A stretch of 64,000 nt of DNA from positions 11,063,665 to 11,127,664 of the forward strand of contig OX463852.1 of assembly GCA_949825065.1 (NCBI GenBank), given 5' to 3'. Origin of the DNA: Odontocerum albicorne. Lineage: Eukaryota > Arthropoda > Insecta > Trichoptera > Odontoceridae. Both the position numbers and the translations under genes were made by a program. The notes beneath the pieces were generated by a model, which did not search any database, was not told the DNA's origin, and worked only from the letters and a program-made list of their open reading frames with translations. Numbering within the stretch: position 1 is the stretch's first letter; each line of letters starts with the position of its first letter. This document shows positions 37,095 through 52,000 of this stretch, one piece after another.

Positions 37095-40000
37095 TCACTC
37101 AGAGTCCAAGTCCACGACCTCTTGAGGCAGCCTACTTTGGTGCTGCTTGGAAGGCCGGCCACGACCTGTGGTCCCGGTCCCCGTTGTGCCCTGTCCAGCC
37201 ACCGATGAGCTCAGCAGCAGAGCCCGTTGCTGCTGTTGCAATGCCGCCATGTCAATCATGTCGCGGCTACCCAGCCCACCAGCGTAATACTTCAGGTTGG
37301 CCTGCATCTGCAGTTGTAAAACACCATCAGATACTACTTTCAAAATATTATTCACACAATAAATAAAAATTCAAAGATTTTCACAGTTTATGTATATTAA
37401 TTAATCCAAAAGAATTTTTCGAGTACTGCTATATTCAGTTATCTACTTTTGACAATGAAGACTACAACAACTTTGAATCATTGGGCATCTTTCAAGCTAA
37501 TTGAACACTGCAATATCCTCAGTGAGATACAGGCAAAAGCCTAGTTTACTGGGGATACGACAAATGAAAGGCAACAAACCCAGATCCATTAAAATTGTAT
37601 GTCCAAATTAAATTACCTGTTGTTTTTTCGCAAATTATCTACATTTCTTGTCACGTGTAAGGAGAGCAAGTCATTATTGTCATGTGGCAATATCTTCCAA
37701 TCAACCAGAAGGGTGATAAACAAGACATATACGAAAACCAGACTGGAGCCCTTTTGTTAAAAAATCTGAATAAGAATGGAAATTGAATGCATAATCCCCA
37801 GGTTGAAAGATAGGACTAGATATCAACTAGTCCATGGAGGTTGTCATGATTCATCAGTGGTATGCAGTGCTTTTTTTTTAAAAAAAAAAAGGTGCCGGGG
37901 CTCACTTTTTGTCAACCCGTAAAAAAGGTGGTGGAGCGCCACTCCACTGCGCTCCACCGCAAAAAAAGCACTGGTGGTATGTAAGTATGCAGTCTGACTA
38001 TAGTATAATAATGAGTGTCTCACGGCTTGCTGCTGCTGCAGCCGTTGGAGCTGCAATTGCTGCTGTTGTTGCCAGGCCGCCTGCTGGTACATGGGCCCAC
38101 CACGCATACTCACGCCCATCGTTCCTGTTACAAATCAATTAACATTATACAACCACAAACCATTTATTTTGATAAGCTAGCTAAAAATGAAGACTAGCTC
38201 CAAGAAAACAACACAAATTATTCATAATTTTGAAATGAAAGTTGCATCTATATTTTGATTCTAGTGATTAATGGAGTACATTAAATGTTTTTTTCATTTC
38301 TTAAATTAACACATCGATCAATAAGTCCCGGGTCTAACTACTAAAACAACATTTGTTTGCCAAAATTCTTCTTTATTCATCAATATAGTCTTCTTCAAGA
38401 GCGATACATTCATTCCAACGCTTTCCTAACTTTTCTATGCCAACCGTGTAGAACGATTTATCTTTGGTTTCAAAATAGGCGTTAGTTTCGGCAATTACTT
38501 CTTCATTGGAGCCAAATCTTTTTCCCTGGAGCATCTTTTTGAGGTCTGCGAACAGCCAATAGTCGCTGGGGGCCAAATCTGGAGAATACGGTGGGTGCGG
38601 AAGCAATTCGAAGTTCAACTCATGCAATTTGGCCATCGTTACCATCGACTTGTGACACGGTGCATTGTCCTGATGAAAGAGAACTTTTTTCTTCTTCATA
38701 TGGGGCCGTTTTTTTTTGCAATTTCTGCCTTCAAACGCTCCAATAACGCTATGTAATATTCCCTATTGATGGTTTTACCCTTTTCAACGCGATCGATGAA
38801 TATTATACCATGCGCATCCCAAAATACGGAGGCCATAACCTTCCCGGCAGACGGTTGAGTTTTTGGTCGCTTTGGACGACTTTTACCGGCTGCTCTCCAC
38901 TCAGCTGATTGCCGATTTGATTCCGGAGTATAGTGGTGGATCCAAGTGCTATCCATTGTCACATACCGACGCAAAAACTCCTGTTTATTTTGCGTAAACA
39001 GTGCCAAACAGCGCTCTGAATCATTGATGCGTTGTTGTTTCTGTTCCATTGTGAGCAAACGTGGCACCCATTTCGAAAAAAGCTTTTTCATGAGCAAATG
39101 TTCATGCAAAATAGTGTAAACACTACCAAATTTTATCTTCAGGATGTCAGCTATTTCACGCAACTTTAGTTTGCGATTTTCCATCAAGATTTTGAGGGTT
39201 TTTTTTAAATGTGTTCTGGTGTAACAGACTCATTTGGACGACCAGAGCATTCAGCATCATTTGTATCTGTACAACCGCGTTTGAAATCAGCATACCACCG
39301 ACAAATGGTTGTTTTCGATGGAGCAAAGCCCAGATAACATTTTTCAAGCCATCGCTGAGTTTGGATGGTATTTATCCCATTAAAAAGCAATGTTTTATCA
39401 ACACACGAAATTAGTTTTTTCCATTGTTTTGAAAATAGCAAAAGTAGCATTACTGAAACCACTGTAACTCAATGACACAATGTCATGAAAGTTTGACACA
39501 TAACTTCTTAAGGTAGTAACTGAGAATGGTATGGATTTGTTATTAGAGGCGCCATCTGTTGGTTAGTCCCAGGACTTATTGATCGATGTGTTATATTTTG
39601 ATTCTAGCGATTAATGAAGTACATTAAATGTTTTTTTCATTTCTTAAATTAAATGGAAAATTACCCTAGTTATCAGAATGAGAAGTTTATAGGACATTGT
39701 TGTACAAAATTTGAGTTTGAAATTATTTAAATATTACTAATTAAAAAAAAATGCATTTTCTCAATCTTAGGTTTGTTTTATCTTAGGTATTATTATTTTT
39801 ATCCTATATATATTTTTTAAAGTTACATTTTATAAGTCTAATATTGTTGATTGATTTTTTTTCGTTGCATGTTATCCCATTTGTATCACATTTTGAAAGA
39901 TATACAGACCCTATTTTTTTTTTGGAAGATATTGATACATTATCTTTTGTTTTTTTTAAATTGTTACTGTGATATGTAAAGGACACTTAAATGTTGTTTA

Positions 40001-43000
40001 TTTTGTTAATAAATAAATAAATTACATGATAAAATTAAAATGTCATCTTATGTGATCCTTTCATAGCCAAGGGAATGAGAATATGCTCAATGTGAATCAA
40101 ATGTGAATCAAATGTGCCCATAACATGGGAATATGCTAAATGTGAATCATCTCAGAAGTTTCTCTTCAAGTATTTTCTTTCAACTCTCTCTATTTATTAT
40201 GATGAGATCTAATATAGTTTTAATATTCATTAATTTACTATGGATTAGGTGAAAATAAGTATAACAAAATAGTATATATAAGATTAAAAAAAATCTCATC
40301 GTGGTGTTTTTGTGAATGTTTTTTTTGCAACATACGAGGGTGGTCCGATAAGTACTTAGCCTACAAAAGAATAACAAAATTTTTGGAAAAGTGGCGATTT
40401 ATTTCTCAACATAATCTCCTTTGAGTTCGATACACTTGACCCAGCGATGCTCCAACTTCTTTAACCCGTCTGAAAAATACGTTTTCTGGAGGTCTGCAAA
40501 GTAGGCCTCCGTGGCGGCGATAACCTCCTCATTCGACTCAAATTTCTGCCCTGCAAGTGACTTTTTCAAATTTGGAAACAAAAAGAAGTCGCACGGGGCC
40601 AAATCCGGAGAATACGGTGTATGGGGCAGCAGTTCGTAGCCTAATTCTACCAATTTGGCCGTGGCGACGGCGGAGGTGTGAGCCGGTGCGTTGTCATGAT
40701 GGAAAAGCACTTTTTTCTTCGCCAAATGGGGCCGTTTTTTCTGCAATTCGGCGTCGAATCGGCCCAATAATTCGGCATAGTAGAGCCCTGTGACCGTTTT
40801 GCCCTTCTCCAGGAAGTCGATGTAGATCACACCTTTTGAATCCCAGAAAACGGTAGCCATCACCTTTCCGGCCGATAGGTCAGTCTTCACCTTCTTCGGA
40901 GCACGTTCGCCGGGTGAAGTCCACTGTTTCGACTGTTCCTTGGTCTCGGGTGTGTACCAGTGTATCCATGTTTCATCGACGGTTACGAAATGACGCAGAA
41001 ACTCTTTCGGATTGCGCTTAAACATCGTCAAACACTGCTCTGAAGTGGTCTCACGGTTGCGCTTGTTGTCCGGAGTGAGCAAACACGGCACCCATCGCGC
41101 CGACAGCTTTCTCATGCCCAATACTTCATGCAGGATATGACCCACGCGGTCTTTTGAGATGCCTACTGTCTCAGCTATCTCGCGCACCTTCAATCGGCGG
41201 TCTGCCAATACGAGATTGTGGATTTTTGTCACGTTATCCCCTCCATGGTAGCCGTTTTCGGGGCACCTGGGCGTGGCTCATCAAAAACCGACGTGCGACC
41301 ACGTTGAAACTCGTTAAACCAATTTTTGATGGTTGCCATCGAAGGAGAAGAGTCACCGTACACAGCATCCAAGCGCTCTTTGATTTCGCTGCACGATTTC
41401 CCTTTCAAAAACAAGAATCGAATCACCGACCGATATTGCTCTTTTTCCATTTTTCTCAAATCCGCGGACACGCTTGCTTCCACACGCGGTCAAAACAAAA
41501 CTACGCGTCCGATTCGGCTGAAATTTTGACAGTAGCCGTCAACGAGAATGTACTACGCGATAAAAAATTGCTCTTGCCATAGTGGTGCCATCGGGCGGTG
41601 AGGCTAAGTACTTATCGGACCGCCCTCGTATGTATCAATTTATCAGTTCATGACACATATTTGATTAAGGTGTTTTGCAAAAATGTATTTAGAGCATAAT
41701 TCATATTCTCATACTAATGGGAGTGGAAAATTATAAATATTTTATTAGCATTATTGATTAAAAATAAGGACATTGAGGTTTTCAAAACAAACCTGGATTC
41801 ATCATCATTCCCTGCGGAAGTATGTTCTGTGGGTATTTGAAACCGGTCATCATTGAGTTCTGACCACCCATCATGTTACTTTGAGCAGCCATCATAGCAC
41901 TCATCTTCTGCATTAGCTGTTGAGGAGAAAAGTAATCAATCGAAACACTTATACAGCACAGATACAGAAAGCCATGCATGGATATATGTGATAAACTAAA
42001 TCATGGCATTCCATACTACATGAGATAAATGAACAAAGATACAAATAATGTGAGCTGATACACTTACAGGATAATCATAGCCCGGGTACATTTGTTGCGT
42101 TAGCTTTAGGACAAAACAATCAATGTTAGTCAAAACAATGTTTCTATTAATTGTCTTGCATTGCATTACTTTTTCCTTGTTTACAGTACAACTTGGAAAG
42201 TTAATTGCCATGTGGCAATTCTTCCAACTAAACAAAAAGATGTAAAATAAGCCTTAAGTAACAACCAGACTGGAACTTGAAATAAAAAATATGGGTACCA
42301 ACAGGAATCAAACCGGTTTGACAACAGACACCTTATTCGGTCATATTAACACACTCATAAATGTATATTTTTATTATCTGATGACCGCTTTGCAGTTCTT
42401 CTTTAATTGTTACCCTTTTCAAGGATCAGAAAAAAAAATACATATACAGTACCCGGCAGTAAGTAATACACATCGGGCTTAAGAAAAAGACTGTCGGCGA
42501 TAATCGGCTAACTTCGGCTTTGTAGAGCGTCGTCTCTGTCGCTTGACAATGACTGGCAAATCATGACAGAACAATTATATGAATGACAAAGACGACGCTC
42601 TACAAAGCCGAAGTTAACCGATTATGGCCGACAGTCTCTTTCTTAAGCCCGATGTGTATTACTTACCGCCAGGTACTGTACATACACACACTTTAGGTTT
42701 TAAAGTTAAAGTAGGTACTATCAACGAGTGTACTCGTATGTCGATTCTTCCAAAACTAGAATCAAAATGAAAATTGTTTTCAACAAATGATTCACTTTTA
42801 TTAGGGTAACTTTTATAAATGTACACATTTCAGCAGTGTATAATAATTCATATTAAAAGCTTCAATAACTCTCACTGATAACTCTAAACATATGTACTAA
42901 ATATGACATCATCCATCTCACATTTATCTTTCCAGTATATTATCAGTTAACACTTAATTGATATTTTATCCTTATAAAACATACATTACAAACATGATGA

Positions 43001-46000
43001 CTGAACATTACTGTGAATATAAATTCATTTAATAAACAACACAAGTATCAGAATTGATCACTTTAAAAAAAATAATAACCCATTCATTGTCATTTTTGAC
43101 AAATAACAAGTAGTGAATACGATACAAGTGTATCGATGAACTAACTAAATACAAGATGCGGTGTTTCTTTGAATTATCAATTCTTATAAAACGTGTGGCA
43201 TTTGTTATAAAACTAATTAAATATTATGTCTCTTAAACTATTTAGTAAAAAATATATAAAAAGAATATTAGAGAGCTTTTAGTATATTTTGACTTAAACT
43301 AGCATCTCAGGATTGTGAATTGTAAATATTTGATATACTTACGCTAGCGTCGCCATTACTGTACATTTGTTGCAGAATAGAAGGTATCATGGTGGTGATT
43401 TGTTGTTCAGACAGAGTGGGGTAGTCCTGGCGGAGGACGGCACTCAGGGCATTGATGGTCATCTGCTGCTGCTGCTGCTGTTGCTGGAAGTTCACTAGCC
43501 AGCTGTTGCCTGGAGAATGAACACAAGTATGGTTTATGACATATCTAGTTAAAAAGATCATATAGAATTTTTCAAATTGTATACTCGATTTCGACAGTGG
43601 CTGTGAATAAGACTTCTAACAAAATTACGATATTTGTTTATATATAATTAATAAAAACAGGATTTTGCAAAATCTTACTATGATTTATATTTCGAGAAAT
43701 TCCCATTGTGGTTATAAGATCTACATAGTTTCTGCCGTAATCATCATCATCAGAAGCACAGTGATACTACAAAATGCTTCCATCCATGTTGGTGTTTATA
43801 AACATTACGTTGATACTCCCTTCTCAATCACTGATGCATTCAATAGAGGTACAAAGATAACAGAAAATATAAAGGTTTAAAAAACAAATGCATTTACCTT
43901 TAGCATAATTATAATTCATCGATTTGGTTCCTTGACCAGAACACAAAACTCTCAAACAAAAATATTTCTACACAATAATAAATTCAGATATGGTGGGTGA
44001 CTTGGCATGTCGAGATAAGAAAATTATTTAAGTAATTAACTAAAAGAATCATGACTTTCATAATGGACACAAGGGATGCGACATGTGCAATCCCTTGTAT
44101 CAAGTTAACCCTTATCATGGCATTGTAACACAGGTGTTATGCTAATTTAGGGAACAAAAAAAAAACAGAAACTGTAACGTAATTTAAAAAATGGCAACAC
44201 ATTCAAATACTATACATGCACTATTGTGTGCAGTGGTATCATCTGGTGGTAAATATTGACAACGCTACAACCTTTTAAACGACATCGGGTCAACATGTCT
44301 GGACAGCGTGGGTGCGTTTTGAAAATTGGGGTAAATAATCTAAATATCTTATTAATCACTACATCTAGAGAAAATTTTATTCAAACCATTTTATTTGTTG
44401 ATAATTCAGCTATGTAAATGTTGTTCATGTTTTAGATTATAGAATCATTTTATAGCCCTTTTTGTGTTTTATAAAAATTGATATTTTGGCAATGTAGCGT
44501 GGGTGATACATATAAAAAAAATCTATAAGGAAAAGTTGTGATTTTTTTCCCTCAATTTTCCTTCATAACTTACCATATAACAAGGAATCACCAAAGAAAA
44601 ACGTTAATATTTGGATAAATTGAACTTTGCCTAGCTAAGGGTTAATGTATTAAAACAAGACAATGTAAATAAAACTTACCAACTGCAGGTGGAGGTTTAG
44701 TTTTTTCATTTTCATAATCATCCCACGCCGCCTTCCTCTCTTCCTCCGTGAGTGTCTCTTCCTCTTTGTTCTCCAGGAGAGAATCGTGCTCGTGGTACTT
44801 ATATATCTGGAAAATAATGCTCATCAAAATATGTACATACTAAATTATGGAAAAATAACTTTAGTGATAAATGTTAATGAAATACAGAGGTCACCAATTA
44901 TAATGGATAAACTGCAGATTTTTCTTGTCTTTGTATAAGATTTTAAGAAAAATACAGCAGCTGCTCGTTCACCCGACATTATTTTTGAGATTTCTACACT
45001 TTCTTCATTATGATTAAAGTTTAAAGAATATTCTACAGTTTTTATTAGATGGTTAATTCTTAAATGAAACCCACCCTCAATGGCTTTGCAACCTTTTTCA
45101 GCACTGCCTATATATAACCTACTAGTATTTACAATCATCCTTGACATAAATATATGACATAAACAATATATTAACGCTAAGTTGATGACCGTGTGACGTA
45201 AACAAGAAATTAATAACTAATTGCAAAGACCCCTGTTTTGGCACACAGATTTTTTAAAAAGGGTTCAAGTTTGATTTTAATTTAAGGCTTGTTTAAACAC
45301 CTTTTCAGATTGATTGGAAGATATTGTCATATAGCAATAAACCCGCCAAGTTGTACTGTACACAATAAAAGTGTTAAACAATAAAGGTTCTTCCAAGCTG
45401 TTCAAATTAGTTACATTTTGGTTGATAAAAATACCAAATGTTTTATTATTCTTAATTGTGTAAAATTAGAAGAGCTTTTAGATCATGAGAGAATGACTAA
45501 ATAAGATAATAATTGAAAACACCAGTTACAGTGCAGTTGTCTTATAATGCTGGTCGGTTCAATATCCCGCAAACCCGCATTATACTTGTAACTGGGGAGC
45601 AGCATACTGTTTTTGCTTGCTTTAGATTTTATTAGCTATAAGTTACTGAAATTGGTTCGCAATGTTTTTTTTAAGTTAAAATGAAGAAGAAAACTATTTT
45701 ACTAAATTTTCTATGAAACAAACAGTATTAAATTGTATTTTAGTGAAGTTTTACTTACGACAGTATCGTGTTGTTTGAGCAGGTCAGCGAAGAGCCTGTC
45801 TTTAGGAAGATTGGGCACCTCCCTTGGGCCCTCGGGCACAGGGTTGAATATGTACAGCTCGGCCAGGTCACTCTCAGTGTAGTGGCGATCAATTTGCTGC
45901 TCATCAATCACTCGTTTAGATATGGCCTGTTTAGTCACCTGTCGTTCATATATTTTTTCTTCCATTGTGCCCTAAAAGTGAAATAAAGAAAGAACTTACA

Positions 46001-49000
46001 TTAAGCTTCCATGAAATGAATTATTATTCAAAAAAAATCTATTATAGTACGAGGGTGGATCAAATAAAAACGAGACTTTTTGTTTTAATTTTTTTATTTG
46101 CTGAAAGAAAAAGATCGTTTTTATACATAATATCCTGCTTTAGAAATGCATATTTCCAGTAGTTTTTTTATCCCATCGTCGTAAAAAGAAGTGGGCTGTG
46201 TCAGCAACCAATTGCGCACAAACCCCTTTACTCTATCGCCGTTGTTAAATCGTTAGCCTCTCAGAGCTTTTTTCAGTGGCCCAAAGAGATGAAAGTCGCA
46301 GGGCGATAGGGAGGGTGTTCCAGTCGTGTCCAACTCATTTCCTCCAATTGTTCGCATGTTACAGCTGCAGTATGGGACCTTGAGTTGTCATGGAGAAGAA
46401 TCATTTCTCGTATTGGTTGGTCACGTCTTTTGCATCGATAAGCAAGTTTAACTTCACTCAAAAACTCGCAGTAGTACACAGCATTGATGGTGCGATGATC
46501 GTGCAAAAAATCTATGTGCAAAATGCAGCGTCGGTCCCAAACACGGTCGCAAGCATAGCTGACAGCCGAGTTTTGACTTTCACGGGGGTCGCCTCATTCT
46601 TCTTTCTCCACTCAATGCTGGCTTGTTTCGACTTGGGCATATAGTGGTGTACCCAAGTTTCATCGCAGGTAATGACTCAAAAGTGCGTTCCCTACTTGTG
46701 AAAACCGCGCCAAGAGCCACTCACAGACGTCCAAATGTGTCAACTTTTGTTCTGCAGAAACACTTAACGGAATCCTAGGTCCTTTGTGATTACGGATTGA
46801 GTGCTCCCATAACTTATTCCTATCTCAGAACAAATTTCGGTCGCTTTTCAGAAGGTCACGAATGGCGTTAATGTTCTGTTCGGTAATGCTCGCCCGGGCG
46901 AGCCCACTTCAGTGGGCGATCATGGCTCTCATTTTCGACCTCTTCACGAACTCCTTATGCCAGGCAAACACACAGGGCCATCCCCGAACTGTGCCGTCAG
47001 TCTCCACAGAACTTCAGCTGGTTTTACACCCTCATGAGCGAAAAACTCTATAATTATGCATTGCGCAATTGACGGGTGCACTCTTTCTCAGATATCGTGT
47101 GCCATACTAATGACAAAACCTGCCGAGGCCGGCTGATCGCTCTCCCCACTCATATCCCCCACCCAACACTCATCGAGGTGACCGCACGCTCCGTTTCAAA
47201 TTACGTGCTCTAAAACAAGTCTCGTTTATATTTGATCCACCCTCGTATCTATTTTTCTAATCTCATATTTTTTTTATTATAATAGGTAAAGCGGAAAGTA
47301 ATGACAATTTTCATTAGGCGTCACGTTGAAACCAGTTTGCCACCAGTTACCGTTGGGTTAATACGTCGTGGTTGGTATCGTTTTGAAGCTCTATTAATAT
47401 CCTTTCTGTTTTGATGTTTTTTTTTGGTTTTGGTCCAAAGTACAAAACTGCAAAAGCCAGAGATTGAAGAGACAAATTTGCGGTATTTTATGCTGTTTTT
47501 ATTCGATAAAGGATTGAAGTCAAAATAAGCTACCCAGACCATCTGCGATATTTATAGAGACATCTTGAATCCTCGGAAGTGCCAAAGATGGTTTCAAAAA
47601 ATTGAAAGTTGTGAAAGGGAATCGAAGGACAAACCAAAAATAGGAAGACCTCTTAAAATCGATGATGACACTTTAAATTCATTAGTGAGGTCTGATCCGC
47701 GTAAAACCATCAAGGAATTGTCACAAGATATCGGTTGTCCATGAACAACAGTGAAGAACTATTTGAAAAGGCTCGGAAAACAAAATAGACAAGGAAATTG
47801 GGAGCCGCACGAACTTTCTTCAACGGCCATGGAACAACGAATAACAATCTGTTCATCTTCACTCTTCAGATATGAAACTGATCCATTTCTTAGAAAATTT
47901 ATTACAGGGGATGAGAAGTGGGTCCTTTACACCAATCCGAGGAGAAAAAAAAACAAAAAACATTGGTTTTCGACAAATCAGGTAGCTGTGTCTACCCCTC
48001 AGCCGATATTGACTCTTGGATATTTTGGAAGTTGGATATTTTGGAAGTTATTCATTATAAATTACTAAAATCTGGTCAGACTGGTACAGCAGATGTGTAT
48101 TGTGCCCAAATCGAAAGATTAAAGGCAGAACTGCTTAAAAAATGATCAGTTTTAGTAAAGAATCAGAGAAGAATTTTACAACATGATAATGTAAGACCAC
48201 ACGCAGCAAGGATTACGCAGGACAAAATAAGAGAGCTAGATTTAGAAGTTTTGCAGCATCCACCATATTCACCTGATATTGCACCTTTGGATTACCGTCT
48301 TTTTAGGTCGATGGAACATTCCCTTCGAGACAAAAAATCTACGAATTTCGAACTAGTCCAAAATCACTTGGAGTCATATTTTACCGAAAAACCGCCAGAA
48401 TTATACGAATAAGGTATTAAAAAACTGCCTATTCTGTGGAGGATGATCATCGGTAACAACGGTAATTATTTAACGGAATTATATTGTACAGTTTTTGTTT
48501 AAATCCATTTTTTGTCGCATAAAAAAAAATTGTCATTACTTTCCGCTTTACCTAATATCATCAACCAATAAAATTTAAGCTATCAAAAATACTGGCTTTT
48601 CATTGAGAACTGTTAAGCCAATCCAAATTTAAATCGCTTAAAAAATAGGCCAAAAGTTACTCATATTAATGATGAGCCTATCTTTATATTAAAAAACTAT
48701 AATAACTCACATATAGACTTTGATTAGCAGAAAATAACATTTACAGATAAGAGAAACCGGAGTTTCGACTGTGGTGTTTTTTTTTACATTTATGGCTAGT
48801 GAATATTAAGTTTGAGTTATCCATAGGCCTTGGTAAAATTAGCCATTCTTATTCACAACCGCCTTATGGAGTTTGAACCATACAAAGATTCATGTATGGA
48901 AAAAAGTTTGGTGTATACTGACATTTTTGGTACCCAATGTTTTTTATGATCATACATGATACCTAATAATGAAACTTAAAATTTATTTTTTAAAAATTAC

Positions 49001-52000
49001 ACCTGGCCTGTCTCACAGTTCATTTAATAACATGGAACATTTCAATTGTGGTTTTCTAATAAGATATCTAATATTTAAAAGTTATATACGTACATAAAAA
49101 TTTGGACAAAAAGTACTAAGAAAATTAGGATAAACCAACTGTTAATTCAAAACTAAAAATTACTCACAAGTGCAAGAAACCGGTAAATGTAGCAAGGTTT
49201 CTTCTGACCAAACCTGTATACCCTGAAAATACTCTGCACATCATGGGAGGGGTTCCAGGACATATCGAATATCACTACGCGGTTAGCTGCCACTAAATTT
49301 ATGCCCAGGCCTCCAGCACGTGTTGATATGAGGAATAATCTGGACAAAAGGAGAATATTTCAATAAACTAATAGAATTAATAAATGAACTGGAAATTATA
49401 ATATAGTTCTAAATAAAAACCATAACTTTTGAAATCTACATAATACATTTTGCCTATATATAATATTAAGTTAATTCAGTCACAACTAATCTATATGGCG
49501 TCATTCAGGGCGATAGATTTACTTAGGTTCAAAAGTTTCCAGTCCAAAGATATAAAAAAGGTGATAGAATGAAACAAAAAAATGTATTTTGCAATATTGT
49601 CACCTGTAGTTCAATACATTTTTTAAAATAATGAACTAATTTATGCTCTCAAAATGGTGTAACACTGCAGAGATCATTTCATCGCTTTAATTTTTTTTCC
49701 ACATATATCGGATATCAGTTTTGAAAATGAAAAATAATCAAGTGGCCAAGTCGGGACTATAAGGTGGGTGATTTAATTTTTGAAAACCAGTGTTGAATGG
49801 CAGCTACAGAAGTGTGCATTGGTGCAATAATCTCACGCCTCATGACAGCTTTCCTCAGCATATTGTTTTTGAGGCATTTGTCAATTTGTATACTAATGAT
49901 GCATAATAATCACCAGTGACCATGTTTCTATCTTTGAAGTCAATTAGTAGAATTCCCTGACAATACAAAAGATGTTGCCATAATCTTTTTTCGGGTTCGT
50001 GTCCCCCTTTTTTTTTTTTTGACACGGTGATTTCCAACGGCGCCTTTCCATTAAGTTCCTTTTTGACAAAGAATCACGGAACAAAACCATAGTTTTAACC
50101 CACGTGACAATTGACTCAATTATATAATTTTTTTTCCATCGGCAAGCATTAAAAATGAATTGCAACATTTAACACGTCATTGCCTTTTGACAGCACTCAA
50201 GAGTTTTGGCACAAATCTCGCGCTCACCATTACGCAGAATTCAAAAAGCACTGTGATTTTGGAAAGCCCACACCTTTGCTGCTATTTCCTTTGATTTTAG
50301 TCTTGTATTTTCTAATGCTAGTTCTTGCACTATTGCGACTATTTCTGGAATGGGTGCTTATGCTGGTCTGCCTTGATGAGGGTCATCTTCATTTGATTCT
50401 CAAAGAACTTGTTTAGCCCAATCTTTCACTGTGGAATATAATGGATAATATTTTCCATATTTCTACCAGGCTTTTTATTAAAAGAAACTTAATAACCGCA
50501 TGATTTCAGAATATAACCAGACAACACTAATGTCTTCTATCGGCTCTAGTTTACGATCTGTGTAGCTAGCTGGAATCTGTCTATACATGCTCAAACTTGT
50601 GCAGACCGGAAACTTTTGGACCATAATGGTATGGTAACTATAGGTGCATTTTAAAAACTGCAATGTCATTTCAATTTGGCATATACATATATTTAAAAAC
50701 ATATTGTTCTTAATTTAATCTATGTTTTAAGTCCATATATAATTTGACAAGGTAGAATATTATGTTTTATTTTAAGAAACTTGTGAATAATTAAATATCT
50801 CTAAGAAATAAACATAATGTCAGAAAGTAAGCAAGAATATGTTAAGTTTTTCAATAAACATTGAATTGTGAATGTCATACATCGGAATATGTATATAAAG
50901 AATTTATTACATGCGTTTCTTGTTCTATTTCAAATAAATATTACACTGCCATCTATCTATGTGTGATGTGAGAAATGTTATATTACTGTAATAATGAAAG
51001 AATCGAGTAATGTTAGCTTCAGGTATTTTTGTAAATGTTAAATGCATCTGATTTAGCTTAATTACTGTATAGAATTCAGTCTCACCTTGCCCTCGGGTTG
51101 TCTTCCCTGTTGAATGCTTTGCACCAAATAGCCCTGTTTTCACAGGATGTAGACCCATCCAGGCGGAAGTAATCTAGTCCAGATGCCCATGAACCTGTTT
51201 ATCAAAGAATAGACTATTTAATAAATAATGGTTATTTTATTTTTGGAACCTATTATACATATATACTAGGTTAGTCAAAAAGTTTTGAAAGCGGAAATGA
51301 AAATACATTTTTTTTGGGGGGAAATCACTTTTATTGCTCAGTATAGTCTCCCATAAGATCAATACACTTGGCCCAACGATCTTCCAACTTTGTTGTCCCA
51401 TCACGGAAGTGACTTTCTGGAAGGCCTGCAAAATACTCCTCTACGACGGCTATAACCTCTTCGTTTGATGAAAAATGCTTTCCACGAAGGAATTTTTTGA
51501 GGTGTGAGAACCGCCAGAAGTCAGAGGGAGCTAAATCTGGCGAATAAGGTGGATGCTGCAACAATTCGTACCCCAATTCACTGATTTTCGCGATGGTTTT
51601 TTGAGCTGTGTGAGCAGGTGCATTGTCTTGATGAAAAATGATTTTTTTCTTCTGCAAACCGGGTCTTTTTTCACAATTTTTTTCATCCAACTGGTCCAAA
51701 AGGTCACAATAATAATCAGAGTTGATTGTCTTACCAGTTTGGAGATAATCTATCAATAAAATTCCTTTTGCATCCCAAAAAAACTGACGCTAACACCTTC
51801 TTGGCCGATTTCTGGACACGAACTCGCTTCGGAGCCAAAGTGCCTGGTTCACACCACTCCTTAGCCTCTTGTTTTGATTCAGGAACATGGTGGAAGACCC
51901 AAGTCTCATCCATAGTGATGAATCGACGCAGAAATTCCTTTTTATCCTTTCGAAATTGCTCCAAATGTTGCTCAGAAAGTCGCATTCGAACGTGTTTTTG

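Noticed and set aside
37095..37366. Plus-strand 91-codon ORF over the ATRX last exon
   Set aside because: It is the antisense shadow of the Gln- and Gly-rich ATRX terminal exon, which has its own splice acceptor and stop.
45530..45605. tRNA-like sequence with a GGTTCAATATCCC motif
   Set aside because: The box B resemblance is weak and no cloverleaf or box A at the right distance could be drawn.
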